Shown: piece after piece, positions 47,380 through 57,240 of the stretch
How the letters are laid out: the number at the start of each line of letters is the position of its first letter
Numbering within the stretch: position 1 is the stretch's first letter
Origin: Sphingomonas abietis
GTDB taxonomy: Bacteria; Pseudomonadota; Alphaproteobacteria; Sphingomonadales; Sphingomonadaceae
Direction: 5' to 3'
Assembly: GCF_027625475.1 (NCBI RefSeq)
Contig: NZ_CP115174.1
Span: 4,000,501 to 4,064,500 of the forward strand
DNA length: 64,000 nucleotides
The notes under the pieces: model-generated
Seen by the model: only the letters and a program-made list of their open reading frames with translations
Database searches by the model: none
Told to the model about the DNA's origin: nothing
Position numbers and translations under genes: made by a program

Positions 47380-48072
47380 TCAGATCGCGCGGGCGACGGA
47401 CGAGACGATGCGCCCGTCGAGCATGTCGATGCGGCGGCGCGCGATGTCGGCGTGGCTGGGCGAGTGCGTCACCATCACGATGGTTGCGCCATCGGCGTTC
47501 AGGCTGGTCAGGATGTCCATCACCTGCGCGCCATTTTCGGTATCGAGATTGCCGGTCGGCTCGTCGGCGAGGATCAGCTTCGGCGCGCCGACGATCGCGC
47601 GGGCGATCGCCGCGCGCTGCTGCTGGCCGCCGGAGAGCTGGTGCGGGAAATGGCGCGCGCGGTGCGAGATGCCGACCCGGTCCATCGCCGCCGCCACCCG
47701 CTCGCGCCGGTCCCCCGATGCGACCTTGCGATAGGCGAGGCCCAACTCGACATTCTCCTGGATGGTCAGCTCGTCGATCAGGTTGAAGCTCTGGAACACG
47801 AAGCCCAGCGTCTCGCCGCGCATCTTCGCCAGCGCCGCCTCGTCCAGCTTGGCGAGATCGCGATCGCCGAACAGATATTCCCCGGAACTCGGCCGATCGA
47901 CCGTGCCCAATATGTTGAGCAGGGTCGATTTGCCGCAGCCGGACGGCCCCATGATGGCGAGGAATTCGCCGGCGGCGACATCCAGGTTGATGTCGGCGAG
48001 CGCCGTCGTCTCGACCTCGTCGGAGGCGTAGCGGCGCTGGATGGAGGCAAGTTTGATCAGGGGACGGATCAT
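47380..48072 (-). CDS. ABC transporter ATP-binding protein (MacB/LolD-like)
   Basis: 230 residues. Walker [11 protein letters not shown]-loop [13 protein letters not shown], signature [16 protein letters not shown], Walker [17 protein letters not shown] and H-loop VTHS. The [20 protein letters not shown] opening is LolD/MacB-type. It powers the FtsX-type permease next door. The start at 48072 fits the family N-terminus; 11 bases separate it from the adaptor gene. Confidence 0.93.
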   Translation of the reverse strand: MIRPLIKLASIQRRYASDEVETTALADINLDVAAGEFLAIMGPSGCGKSTLLNILGTVDRPSSGEYLFGDRDLAKLDEAALAKMRGETLGFVFQSFNLIDELTIQENVELGLAYRKVASGDRRERVAAAMDRVGISHRARHFPHQLSGGQQQRAAIARAIVGAPKLILADEPTGNLDTENGAQVMDILTSLNADGATIVMVTHSPSHADIARRRIDMLDGRIVSSVARAI

Positions 48073-48083
48073 CGGGATGTCCT

Positions 48084-49367
48084 TCAGCGGATGTTGAGCG
48101 TGTCGCCCTTGATGGCGGCGGTGTTGGAGGTGACGATGCGGTCGCCGGGGGCGAGGCCGGAGAGGATTTCCGCCTGCTCCGCGTTGCGACGGCCGACCTT
48201 GATCGCGCGCCGGGCGGCATGGCGGCCGGACGCGTCGAGGACGAAGGCCGAAGTGCCGCCGCCGCTGTCGAGCCAGCCGCCGACCGGGGCGACCAGCGCG
48301 CTCTGCGTCGCGCCGAGCGTCACGCGGACGTCCATCGTCTGGCCGCGGTTGAGTCCATCCGGCGCCTTGCCCTGGAAACCGAGCTCGATGCGGAAGCGGC
48401 CATCGGTGACGGCGGGCAGCACCTTGGTGACGACCAGCCGGACCTCGCCGTCGCCGCGCGCCTGCTGGCCGACCGCGACGCGGCCGAGATAATATTCGTC
48501 GACATCGGCGACGAGCTTCCACGAGCCCTCCGAGTCGACCTGGCCGGCGGGATCGCCCGGTTTCAGCGTCTGCCCCGGCTGGATGGTGAAATTGGTGAGC
48601 CGCCCGGCGACCGGCGCGCGCACCACCAGCGCATCGAGGCTGGCCTGCACCGCGGCGAGATTGCCCGACAGCCGCGCACGGGTATCGGCGAGCCGCCCCG
48701 CCTGGGTGCTCGCAATGCCGTTTTCGGAGGATTCGCCGGCCTTGAGCTGGGCGAGCCGCTTCTGCTGATAGTCGGCCGCCTCGCTGTAGCTGGCGACGCC
48801 GGCATCGGAGACGAAGCCCTGATCGTGGAGCTGCTGCTGCACCGACAGGTCGCGCTTGGCCTTGATATAATCATAATTGGCCGACGCGGTCTGTGTCGCG
48901 CGATCGAGCCGGCTGCGCTGGAGCGTGAGATCGTCGCCCGACACGCTGCCGAGCTGGCTGGCGATGGTCGCCTCGCGGGTCAGCACGTCGAGCTTGAGGG
49001 TCGGGTTGGCGAGCGTCGCCAACGGCTGCCCCGCGCCGACCATCGACCCATCCTGGACCAGCAATTTCTCGACCTGCCCGCCGGACAGCACGCCGACGAA
49101 GGTCGTCACCGCCGGCGCGACCGTGGCGCGCACCGGCAGATAATCGGCGAACGGCGCGCGCGAGACGGCGCCGCTCTCGATATCGGCGGATGCGATATCG
49201 GTCGATCCGCTGGCCGGGATCAGCCACCACAGCGCGAGGGCCGCCACGATCACCGCCGCGACGATGGCGATCGGGCGCCAGTGCCGGCTGCGCCGGGGCT
49301 TCTCGACACGGCGGTCCATCGCGGCCCCGCTGATCGCGGGCGTTTCGTTCGCATCAGAGGTCGACAT
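48084..49367 (-). CDS. HlyD/MacA-type periplasmic adaptor
   Basis: 427 residues. One N-terminal membrane anchor (about residues 30-50), then a biotinyl-lipoyl half (GVLSGGQVEKLLVQDGSMVG), a coiled-coil hairpin (about 130-215), the second lipoyl half (LVVRAPVAGRLTNFTIQPGQ) and a beta-barrel region. It bridges the permease and the TolC-like channel. It is the first gene of the adaptor-ATPase-permease-TolC operon, with a sigma54-like promoter and paired palindromes upstream. AGGATATTC precedes the ATG. Confidence 0.9.
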   Translation of the reverse strand: MSTSDANETPAISGAAMDRRVEKPRRSRHWRPIAIVAAVIVAALALWWLIPASGSTDIASADIESGAVSRAPFADYLPVRATVAPAVTTFVGVLSGGQVEKLLVQDGSMVGAGQPLATLANPTLKLDVLTREATIASQLGSVSGDDLTLQRSRLDRATQTASANYDYIKAKRDLSVQQQLHDQGFVSDAGVASYSEAADYQQKRLAQLKAGESSENGIASTQAGRLADTRARLSGNLAAVQASLDALVVRAPVAGRLTNFTIQPGQTLKPGDPAGQVDSEGSWKLVADVDEYYLGRVAVGQQARGDGEVRLVVTKVLPAVTDGRFRIELGFQGKAPDGLNRGQTMDVRVTLGATQSALVAPVGGWLDSGGGTSAFVLDASGRHAARRAIKVGRRNAEQAEILSGLAPGDRIVTSNTAAIKGDTLNIR

Positions 49368-49433
49368 GAATATCCTGTTGGCTGGGCAGCGCCGGCTTCG
49401 CACCGGCGGCCGGCAAAGGCAGGGAAAGATCGG

Positions 49434-49450
49434 GGCAGAAGCCGGCCCAC
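49434..49450 (-). promoter_or_regulatory. candidate sigma54 promoter of the exporter operon
   Basis: Minus strand GTGGGCCGGCTTCTGCC: GG-N10-GC spacing is right, -24 and -12 parts are imperfect (TGGGCCG, CTGC). It abuts palindrome A at 49451, as the plus-strand promoter does palindrome D. Confidence 0.45.
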
Positions 49451-49487
49451 TGTCCGCTGGCGGACACCCTGTGTCCGCTGGTGGACA
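49451..49487. promoter_or_regulatory. paired activator palindromes A and B (exporter side)
   Basis: Site A 49451-49466 is TGTCCGCTGGCGGACA (perfect 7-base arms); site B 49472-49487 is TGTCCGCTGGTGGACA. Their starts are 21 bases apart, two helical turns. Probable binding sites for the NtrC-type regulator. Confidence 0.7.
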
Positions 49488-49505
49488 GTGGACCGGCGAT
49501 CGGCC

Positions 49506-49847
49506 TCAATTCGACGCCAGCTGGACGGCCGGGTTCACCAGCATCGAGAGTTGCACGGCGACATCGCGATCGGCCTGCGCGATCGCCTGGGCGCGGCACT
49601 GCGCTTCCGCGATCCACTCCTGGCTCTGCCTCGTATCGCAGACCTGCGAGGCGGCGCTATGGATGCGGCGCTCGAGCAGGGCGCGGCTGGCGGCATCGGT
49701 GGCGGCCGCCGGATCGACCGACAGCCTGATCTGGGGCGCGGCGACGACGGCGGCATTGGCCGTGCCCGGCGTGGCGAAGGCGACGATGCCGGCGGTGAGG
49801 ATGACGCTGGCGGCGGCGGAAACGGTGTTGGTCCAGAAGGTACGCAT
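49506..49847 (-). CDS. UrcA-family protein
   Basis: 113 residues. A signal peptide (MRTFWTNTVSAAASVILTAG to ATPGTANA) precedes a short mature chain with the UrcA pattern: RRIHSAASQVCDTRQSQEWI, then EAQCRAQAIAQADRDVAVQL with two spaced cysteines. UrcA proteins are small exported proteins of unknown function found in sphingomonads and caulobacters. It lies between the regulator genes and the exporter operon with its own sigma54-like promoter, so it is probably part of the same regulon. Confidence 0.85.
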   Translation of the reverse strand: MRTFWTNTVSAAASVILTAGIVAFATPGTANAAVVAAPQIRLSVDPAAATDAASRALLERRIHSAASQVCDTRQSQEWIAEAQCRAQAIAQADRDVAVQLSMLVNPAVQLASN

Positions 49848-49898
49848 GATTTCGTCCTTTCTTCCTGTCCGGCGGGGTGCCGGTATCGAAGAGAACTA

Positions 49899-49915
49899 TG
49901 CAGGCTGCGTGCCAA
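49899..49915 (-). promoter_or_regulatory. sigma54 promoter of the UrcA gene
   Basis: Minus strand TTGGCACGCAGCCTGCA: an exact -24 element (TTGGCACG), GG-N10-GC spacing, and CTGC for TTGC at -12. The expected start near 49888 gives a 41-base leader. Palindromes C and D lie about 75-115 bases upstream, a normal activator distance. Confidence 0.75.
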
Positions 49916-49989
49916 CTTCGGAAAATGCCGGAAATCCGCCATTCCGCAAACCGTCTGCACCCCGGTGGACACGATCGGGCAGCGCCGAC

Positions 49990-50027
49990 TGTCCGCTGGC
50001 GGACAGCGGGACGTCCGCACACGGACA
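49990..50027. promoter_or_regulatory. paired activator palindromes C and D (regulator side)
   Basis: Site C 49990-50005 is TGTCCGCTGGCGGACA, identical to site A; site D 50012-50027 is CGTCCGCACACGGACA. Starts are 22 bases apart. They lie between the divergent urcA-family and regulator promoters. Confidence 0.7.
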
Positions 50028-50044
50028 TTGGCACGGAATTTGAT
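50028..50044 (+). promoter_or_regulatory. sigma54-like promoter of the two-component genes
   Basis: TTGGCACGGAATTTGAT matches the -24/-12 consensus except TTGA for TTGC. It abuts palindrome D directly, which is closer than usual for an enhancer, so autoregulation might be negative or use another site. Confidence 0.55.
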
Positions 50045-50080
50045 TGCGGGGAGGCGGGATCTTGCGGGAGAGAGTTCGGA

Positions 50081-51497
<1,417 letters not shown>

Positions 51498-51508
<11 letters not shown>

Positions 51509-52835
51509 CGGCCGCTTCGTCGTCGTCGTCGGCGGCTATCTGGCGATGCTGACGGCGGTCGTGCTGCTGCTCGCGTGGCTGCTGCCGCAACCGGGCTTCG
51601 CCGCCACCAAGATCCTGCTCGCGCTCGGCGCCGCGATCCTGCTCTGGCAGCTATGGCGCCAGACGCAGCGGACCAACATCGCCATCGCCCGCTTCGTCTC
51701 GGCGCTGGAGCATGGCGATCTCGCCCAGACCTTCCGCACGCTCGGCCAGGGCACCGGCTTCGACGAGCTCGGCACCGCGCTCGATCAGGCCTTGCGCCGG
51801 CTGCGGCAGGACCGCGCCGCCGATGCCACCGAGAACCGCTTCTCGGCCGCGCTGGCGGACGAAGCGCCGACGCCGCTGCTGACCATCGACCCGGCGGGCA
51901 CGGTGCGGCTCGCCAACAAGGCGGCGCGGCGGCTGTTCGGCGGCGGCGACGGCCGGCGGACGGCGGAGTTCGATCGCTATGGCGCGGGCGTCCCGGCTGC
52001 GCTCGACGCGATCGTGCCCGGCGAGCGGCGAATGTGTCGCATCCGGGTGGGCGAGCTCAACGAGCGCACGACCCTTGCCTGCACCGGCTTCGATCGCGGC
52101 GACGAGCACTGGCGCATCGTCTCGGTGCAGATCATCCAGGGCGAACTCGACGCCGCCGAGATCGCCACCCAATCCGATCTGGTCCGCGTGCTGACCCACG
52201 AGATCATGAACTCGATCACCCCGGTGACCTCGCTCGCGGCGACCGCGGCGGGGCTGATGGTCGCCGCCGATCGCGGCGACGATCCGGCGATCGGCGATGC
52301 CCGCATGGCGGTGGAGGCGCTGGCCAAGCGCGCGCAGGGCATTTCCCACTTCGTCGATTCCTATCGCGAGTTCAGCACCGCGCCGGCGCTGACGATGACG
52401 CGCTTCGCGGCGAAGCCGTGGCTCGATCAGCTGGGCCGGCTGTTCGCGGCGATGCCGCAGGCCTCAGGCGTGGCGATCGCGCTCTCCGTCCAGCCCGAGA
52501 CGCTGGAGCTGCACGCCGACATCGACCTGCTCGCGCAGGTCGTGCTCAACCTGCTCAAGAACGGCGCGGAGGCCAGCGCGCACGCGCCGACGCCGCGCGT
52601 CCAGGCCATGATCGGCCAGACCGTCCAGCGGCGGACACGGATCGTCATCGCCGACAATGGCCCCGGCATCGACGACAAGCTGGCCAAGGACATCTTCCTG
52701 CCCTTCTTCACCACCAAGCGATCGGGGACCGGCGTCGGATTGAGCTTCGCCCGGCAGGTGGTGCTGCTCCACCACGGATCGATCGACGTCACCCGCGGCG
52801 CGGACGGCGGCGCCCAGTTCGAGATCCTGATCTAG
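51498..52835 (+). CDS. sensor histidine kinase partner of the NtrC-type regulator
   Basis: 445 residues. Two N-terminal membrane helices (about 7-29 and 36-50), a HAMP-like/PAS-like region, the H-box VLTHEIMNSITPVTSLA with His234, and ATPase motifs NLLKNGAEAS, ADNGPGI and GTGVGLSFARQVV. There is almost no periplasmic loop between the helices, so it probably senses an intramembrane or cytoplasmic signal, perhaps the exporter itself. It starts inside the regulator gene and is cotranscribed with it. Confidence 0.92.
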
Positions 52836-52855
52836 CGCGTCGGTATAGCCATGTT

Positions 52856-52938
52856 CCGTTCGTCCCGAGCGCAGTCGAGGGACAGGATGCCAGCATGGCG
52901 TGTGCAGCGCGTACCTCGACTACGCTCGGCACGAACGG
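52856..52938. repeat. REPIN-like inverted pair (pair 4) between kinase and pyrC
   Basis: Left 52856-52885 (CCGTTCGTCCCGAGCGCAGT then GAGGGAC) and right 52909-52938 inverted (CCGTTCGTGCCGAGCGTAGT then GAGGTAC). Stem GTCCC/GGGAC in one copy is GTGCC/GGTAC in the other. It lies between convergent genes and may act as a terminator. Confidence 0.7.
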
Positions 52939-52975
52939 CTCCGATGAAACGCGCGATGTTTTCGCCCCGGGCGGT

Positions 52976-54013
52976 TCAGTCCACGACCCGCCACGCCAGC
53001 GTCTCGCCGGCATGGAAGGGCACCACCGCCGTAGCACCTTCGCCGATCAGGTCGGGCACGGCGGTGCCGCTGCGCTCCAGCGTGACGGTGCCCTCGTTCA
53101 GCGGCAGGCCGTAGAAGCGCGGGCCATGCTCCGAGGCGAAGCCCTCCAGCCGATCGAGCGCGCCATCCTCGTCGAACACCTGCGCATAGCTTTCGAGCGC
53201 ATAGGGCGCGTTGAAGATGCCGGCGCAGCCGCAGGCGGCCTCCTTGCGGCCGACGCCGTGCGGCGCGCTGTCCGTACCCAGGAAGAATTTCGGCGAGCCC
53301 GACACCACCGCGCGGCGCACGGCGAGGCGGTGCTGCTCGCGCTTGGCGACGGGCAGGCAATAAGCGTGCGGCCGGATGCCGCCGTCGAAGATCGCGTTGC
53401 GGTTGATGATCATGTGCTGCGGGGTGACGGTCGCGGCGATCTGCGGGCCGGCGCCCATCACGAAATCGGCGGCTTCGGCGGTGGTGATATGCTCCAGCAC
53501 GATCTTGAGCGCGGGATAGTCGCGCACCAGCGGCGCCAGGATGGTCTCGATGAACACCGCCTCGCGATCAAAGATGTCGACATGGCGATCGGTCACCTCG
53601 CCATGGATCAGCAGCGGCATCCCGATCCGCTGCATCGTCTCCAGCACGTCGGTCAGCTTGCGGATGTCGGTGACGCCATGGGCGGAATTGGTGGTGGCGT
53701 GCGCCGGGTAGAGCTTGCAGGCGGCGAAGGCGCCGCTTGCATAGCCGCGCGCGATCTCGGCGGCGTCGGCGCCGTCGGTGAGGTAGCAGGTCATCAGCGG
53801 GGTGAAGCCGCTGTCGGCCGGCAGCGCGTCCATGATACGGCCGCGATAGGCCTCGGCGGCGGCGATGCTGGTGACCGGCGGGGTGAGGTTGGGCATCACG
53901 ATCGCGCGGGCGAACTGGCGCGCGGTGAAGCCCGCCACCGCATGCAGTATGTCGCCGTCGCGCAGGTGGACATGCCAGTCGTCGGGGCGGCGGATCGTGA
54001 TACGCTGAGTCAT
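52976..54013 (-). CDS. pyrC: dihydroorotase
   Basis: 345 residues, the short (class II, E. coli-like) type. DWHVHLRDG holds the zinc histidines, ACKLYPAHATTNSAHGVTD the carbamylated lysine, then LIHGEV and KIVLEHITT for further ligands, and FFLGTDSAPHG for the catalytic Asp. It closes carbamoyl-aspartate to dihydroorotate in pyrimidine synthesis. It is followed on the same strand by nothing close, and preceded by xylB 53 bases upstream. Confidence 0.95.
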   Translation of the reverse strand: MTQRITIRRPDDWHVHLRDGDILHAVAGFTARQFARAIVMPNLTPPVTSIAAAEAYRGRIMDALPADSGFTPLMTCYLTDGADAAEIARGYASGAFAACKLYPAHATTNSAHGVTDIRKLTDVLETMQRIGMPLLIHGEVTDRHVDIFDREAVFIETILAPLVRDYPALKIVLEHITTAEAADFVMGAGPQIAATVTPQHMIINRNAIFDGGIRPHAYCLPVAKREQHRLAVRRAVVSGSPKFFLGTDSAPHGVGRKEAACGCAGIFNAPYALESYAQVFDEDGALDRLEGFASEHGPRFYGLPLNEGTVTLERSGTAVPDLIGEGATAVVPFHAGETLAWRVVD

Positions 54014-54066
54014 GGCGCCGCTCTAGCCAAAGGACCGCGCCACCGCCAGATGTCAGGCTCGCCCGT

Positions 54067-55521
54067 TCAGGCGACGCCCGGCCACAGTCCATCGACCGCC
54101 GCATAGAGTGCCCGGAAGCGCCCCTGCTTCTCGCGCATCCGCTCGACCAGCGCCGGATCGGGATCGACCCGCGCCGTCATCGCCGGCGGCGTGCAGACCT
54201 CGGCGATGCCGCCGTCGCCCGCCGCCAGCCGGCCGAGGCGCGCCGCACCCAGCGCCGGGCCGATGTCGCCACCCTCCCGCCACAGCAGCGGCCGTTCGAG
54301 CGCGGCGGCGATCACCCGCCCCCACGCATCCGAGCGCGATCCGCCGCCGGCCATGCTGATCTCCTCGATCGGCGTGGTCGCGTCGGTCAGCGCATCGAGG
54401 CCGTCGCGCAGCCCCATCGCGACGCCCTCCAGTACCGCGCGCGCCAGCTCGGCCTGGCCGGTGGCGCCGGTCAGCCCGAAGAACACCCCCTGCGCCGCCG
54501 GATTGGCATGCGGGGTCCGCTCGCCGGACAGATAGGGGAGGAACAGCAGGTCCGATCGCTCGTCGGCCTTCAGGGACAGCTCCAGCAAAGCCGGCACGTC
54601 GCGCAGCCCGGTCAGCGCCACCCCCCAGTCGAGGCAGGATGCGGCCGAGAGCATTACCGACATGCGATGCCAGCGATCGGGCACGGCATGGGCGAAGGCG
54701 TGGACGGCGGCATCGGGATCGGGCCGGAAGCCCTCGGTGACGGTGAAGATCACGCCCGAGGTGCCGAGCGACAGGAAGGTCTGCCCCGGATCGACCACGC
54801 CGAGGCCGACCGCGCCGGCCGCATTGTCGCCGCCGCCACCGGCGACCGGCACCGGTTCCATCCCCCAGCGCGCCGCGACCTCGGCCGACAGCGTCGCGGA
54901 GGCCGCGCTGCCCTCGCACAGCGCCGGCATCATTGCCTCGTCCAGCCCGCACGCGGCCAGCATTGCCGGCGACCAGCGCCGCTTGGCCACGTCCAGCCAC
55001 AGCGTGCCGCTCGCATCCGACATGTCGGAGATCTTCTCGCCGGTCATCCGCAGGCGCACCCAGTCCTTGGGCAGCAGCAGGGTGCGGATCGCGGCGAACA
55101 GATCGGGTTCGTTCTCGCGCAGCCACAGCAGCTTCGGTGCGGTGAAGCCCGCCAGCACGGCATTGCCGGTGATCTGCGGCGTGCGCGGCTCGATCCGCGT
55201 CAGTTCGGCGCATTGCGGCTGCGAGCGCCCGTCATTCCACAGGATCGCCGGGCGCAGCACCCCGTCGTCCGCGCCCAGCGCCACCGCGCCGTGCATCTGC
55301 CCCGACAGGCCGATGCCGCGCACCTTCCGGCGCAGCCCCGCATCAAGATCAGCGACCGCCTGCTCGACCGCCCGCCACCAATCCGCCGGCGCCTGTTCGG
55401 ACCAGAGCGGATGCGGCCGCGAGACGGTGAGCGGCGCCACCGCCTGCCCGGCAATCGCGCCATCCTCGCCCAGCAGCAGTGCCTTCACCCCGGACGTGCC
55501 GATATCGATGCCGAGATACAT
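54067..55521 (-). CDS. xylB: xylulokinase
   Basis: 484 residues, FGGY family. MYLGIDIGTSGVKALLLGED and GIGLSGQMHGAVAL open the first domain; WNDGRSQPQCAEL, DASGTLWLDVAKRRWSPAML and GGGGDNAAGAVGLGVVDPGQ fit XylB rather than glycerol or gluconate kinase. It phosphorylates D-xylulose. It is divergent from a sugar porter gene, which suggests joint control of xylose use. No xylose isomerase is in the window. The ATG at 55521 matches the family start. Confidence 0.92.
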   Translation of the reverse strand: MYLGIDIGTSGVKALLLGEDGAIAGQAVAPLTVSRPHPLWSEQAPADWWRAVEQAVADLDAGLRRKVRGIGLSGQMHGAVALGADDGVLRPAILWNDGRSQPQCAELTRIEPRTPQITGNAVLAGFTAPKLLWLRENEPDLFAAIRTLLLPKDWVRLRMTGEKISDMSDASGTLWLDVAKRRWSPAMLAACGLDEAMMPALCEGSAASATLSAEVAARWGMEPVPVAGGGGDNAAGAVGLGVVDPGQTFLSLGTSGVIFTVTEGFRPDPDAAVHAFAHAVPDRWHRMSVMLSAASCLDWGVALTGLRDVPALLELSLKADERSDLLFLPYLSGERTPHANPAAQGVFFGLTGATGQAELARAVLEGVAMGLRDGLDALTDATTPIEEISMAGGGSRSDAWGRVIAAALERPLLWREGGDIGPALGAARLGRLAAGDGGIAEVCTPPAMTARVDPDPALVERMREKQGRFRALYAAVDGLWPGVA

Positions 55522-55557
55522 GCTTCCTCTTTCGCTTTTCTTGGCCCAGTTTCTCCA

Positions 55558-55570
55558 TGAAACGCTTCCA
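55558..55570. promoter_or_regulatory. possible LacI-type operator between xylB and sugar porter
   Basis: TGAAACGCTTCCA, an imperfect palindrome of the LacI/GalR kind (TGAAA-CG-TTCCA spacing). It sits in the divergent promoter region, but no regulator gene is nearby. Weak evidence. Confidence 0.3.
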
Positions 55571-55623
55571 GGGCACTTTGAGCCATAAGCGGCGTTCAAC
55601 AGGAACAATAATCGGGAGAGTCT

Positions 55624-57018
55624 ATGATGGCGGACACGGCAAGTGGCAGTCCGGGGACGGAACCATCGCTCCTCAATCCGGCGTTGCTCGCCTGTATCGT
55701 CACCGCCGCATTGGCCGGTCTGCTGTTCGGCTTCGACACCGCCGTGATCTCCGGCACCACCGATGCGCTGACCAAGCAATATCATCTCGATCCGACCTGG
55801 CTCGGCATCACCGTCTCCTCCGCGCTGTGGGGCACCTTGGTCGGCGCGCTGTTCGCCGGCATCCCCGGCGATCGCTTCGGCAGCCGCGACACGCTGCGCG
55901 TGCTCGCGCTCTTCTATGTGGTCGCCGGCCTCGGCTGCGCCTTCGCCTGGAGCTGGGGTTCGCTGATGGCGTTCCGCGTCATCGCGGGCCTCGCGGTCGG
56001 CGGCTCGTCGGTGCTGGCGCCGGTCTATATCTCGGAGATCGCGCCGCCGTCGAAGCGCGGCGGACTCGTCGCCGCGTTCCAGTTCAACGTCATCTTCGGC
56101 ATCCTGCTCGCCTATATCTCGAACGCGATCATCGCCTCGCTGCATCTCGGCGCGGACGAGTGGCGCTGGAAATTCGGTGTCGCCGCGGTGCCCGCCCTGG
56201 TGTTCATGCTGCTGCTGTTCCGCATCCCCAACAGCCCGCGCTGGCTGGTCGGCCGCGGCGAGGAGGCGCAGGCGAAGCAGTCGCTCGCGCAGATCGGCAT
56301 GAAACCCGCGCAGGTCGAGCGCGAGATCGGCGAATTCCGCGACAGCTTCGCGAGCGACCACCAGCGCGGCGGCGAACAGACTGGCGGCGAAAAGCTGTCC
56401 TGGTCGCGCCACGCCAAGCCGATCATGCTGGCGGTGATGGTGGCCGGCTTCAACCAGCTGTCGGGCATCAACGCGCTGCTTTACTATCTCAACGACATCT
56501 TCACGGCGGCCGGCGGCGCGCTCTCGCCGGATATGCAGGCGATCATCATCGGCGTCGTCAACGCCGCCTTCACCGCGCTCGGTATGCTGCTGATCGACCG
56601 GCTCGGCCGCAAGACGCTGCTGCTGATCGGATCGGTGGGCATGGCGGCGTGCCTCGCGGTCGCCGGGCTGGCGATGGGCGGCATCCTGCCCAAGCCCCTG
56701 GTGCTCTACGCGCTGATCGGCTTCATCGCCTTCTTCGCGCCGAGCACCGGCGCGGTGATCTGGGTCTATATCAGCGAGGTGTTCCCGACGCCGGTGCGCG
56801 GCCGCGGCAGCGCGATCGGCGCCTCCACCCATTGGGGCCTGAACGCGGTGATCGCGGCGATCTTCCCCACCGTGGCGGCGATGTCGGCGAGCCTGCCCTT
56901 CCTGTTCTTCGCGGTGATGATGGCGGTGCAGTTCGTGGTGGTGCTGGTCTATTTCCCCGAGACCAAGGGCGTGCCGCTGGAAGAGATGGAGAAAAAACTC
57001 GGCGTGTCGATGCGGTGA
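55624..57018 (+). CDS. sugar porter MFS transporter (XylE/GLUT-like)
   Basis: 464 residues, twelve helices. Sugar-porter signatures: AGLLFGFDTAVISGTTDAL, GDRFGSRDTLR, RVIAGLAVGGSSVLAPVYIS, FNQLSGINALLYYLNDIF and YFPETKGVPLEEME. It imports hexose or xylose with H+. Divergence from xylB favours xylose, though this is inferred. Start at 55624; a second ATG follows at 55627. Confidence 0.9.
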   Translation: MMADTASGSPGTEPSLLNPALLACIVTAALAGLLFGFDTAVISGTTDALTKQYHLDPTWLGITVSSALWGTLVGALFAGIPGDRFGSRDTLRVLALFYVVAGLGCAFAWSWGSLMAFRVIAGLAVGGSSVLAPVYISEIAPPSKRGGLVAAFQFNVIFGILLAYISNAIIASLHLGADEWRWKFGVAAVPALVFMLLLFRIPNSPRWLVGRGEEAQAKQSLAQIGMKPAQVEREIGEFRDSFASDHQRGGEQTGGEKLSWSRHAKPIMLAVMVAGFNQLSGINALLYYLNDIFTAAGGALSPDMQAIIIGVVNAAFTALGMLLIDRLGRKTLLLIGSVGMAACLAVAGLAMGGILPKPLVLYALIGFIAFFAPSTGAVIWVYISEVFPTPVRGRGSAIGASTHWGLNAVIAAIFPTVAAMSASLPFLFFAVMMAVQFVVVLVYFPETKGVPLEEMEKKLGVSMR

Positions 57019-57043
57019 TCCGGGTCGGCGATCTCCAATGATC

Positions 57044-57129
57044 GTCATCCTGAACTCGTTTCAGGATCCCCGCACCTCTTGGCGTTACGCGCCTGCCGAG
57101 GCGGGATGCTGAAACAGGTTCAGCATGAC
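57044..57129. repeat. REPIN-like inverted pair (pair 5) after the sugar porter
   Basis: Left 57044-57070: GTCA, stem ATCCTGAA/TTCAGGAT, loop CTCGT, CCC. Right 57103-57129 inverted: GTCA, stem ATGCTGAA/TTCAGCAT, loop CCTGT, CCC. A C-G pair in one is a G-C pair in the other. It lies between convergent genes. Confidence 0.75.
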
Positions 57130-57240
57130 GGACGGGGACGAAGGCCCGCTCAGTCCGTTGGCGACGCCCGATGCTGATACGCGCAAGGCATGAACGAAGA
57201 GACGAAGGGCGACGCCATCCAGCGCCGCCCTCCCCGCCGA

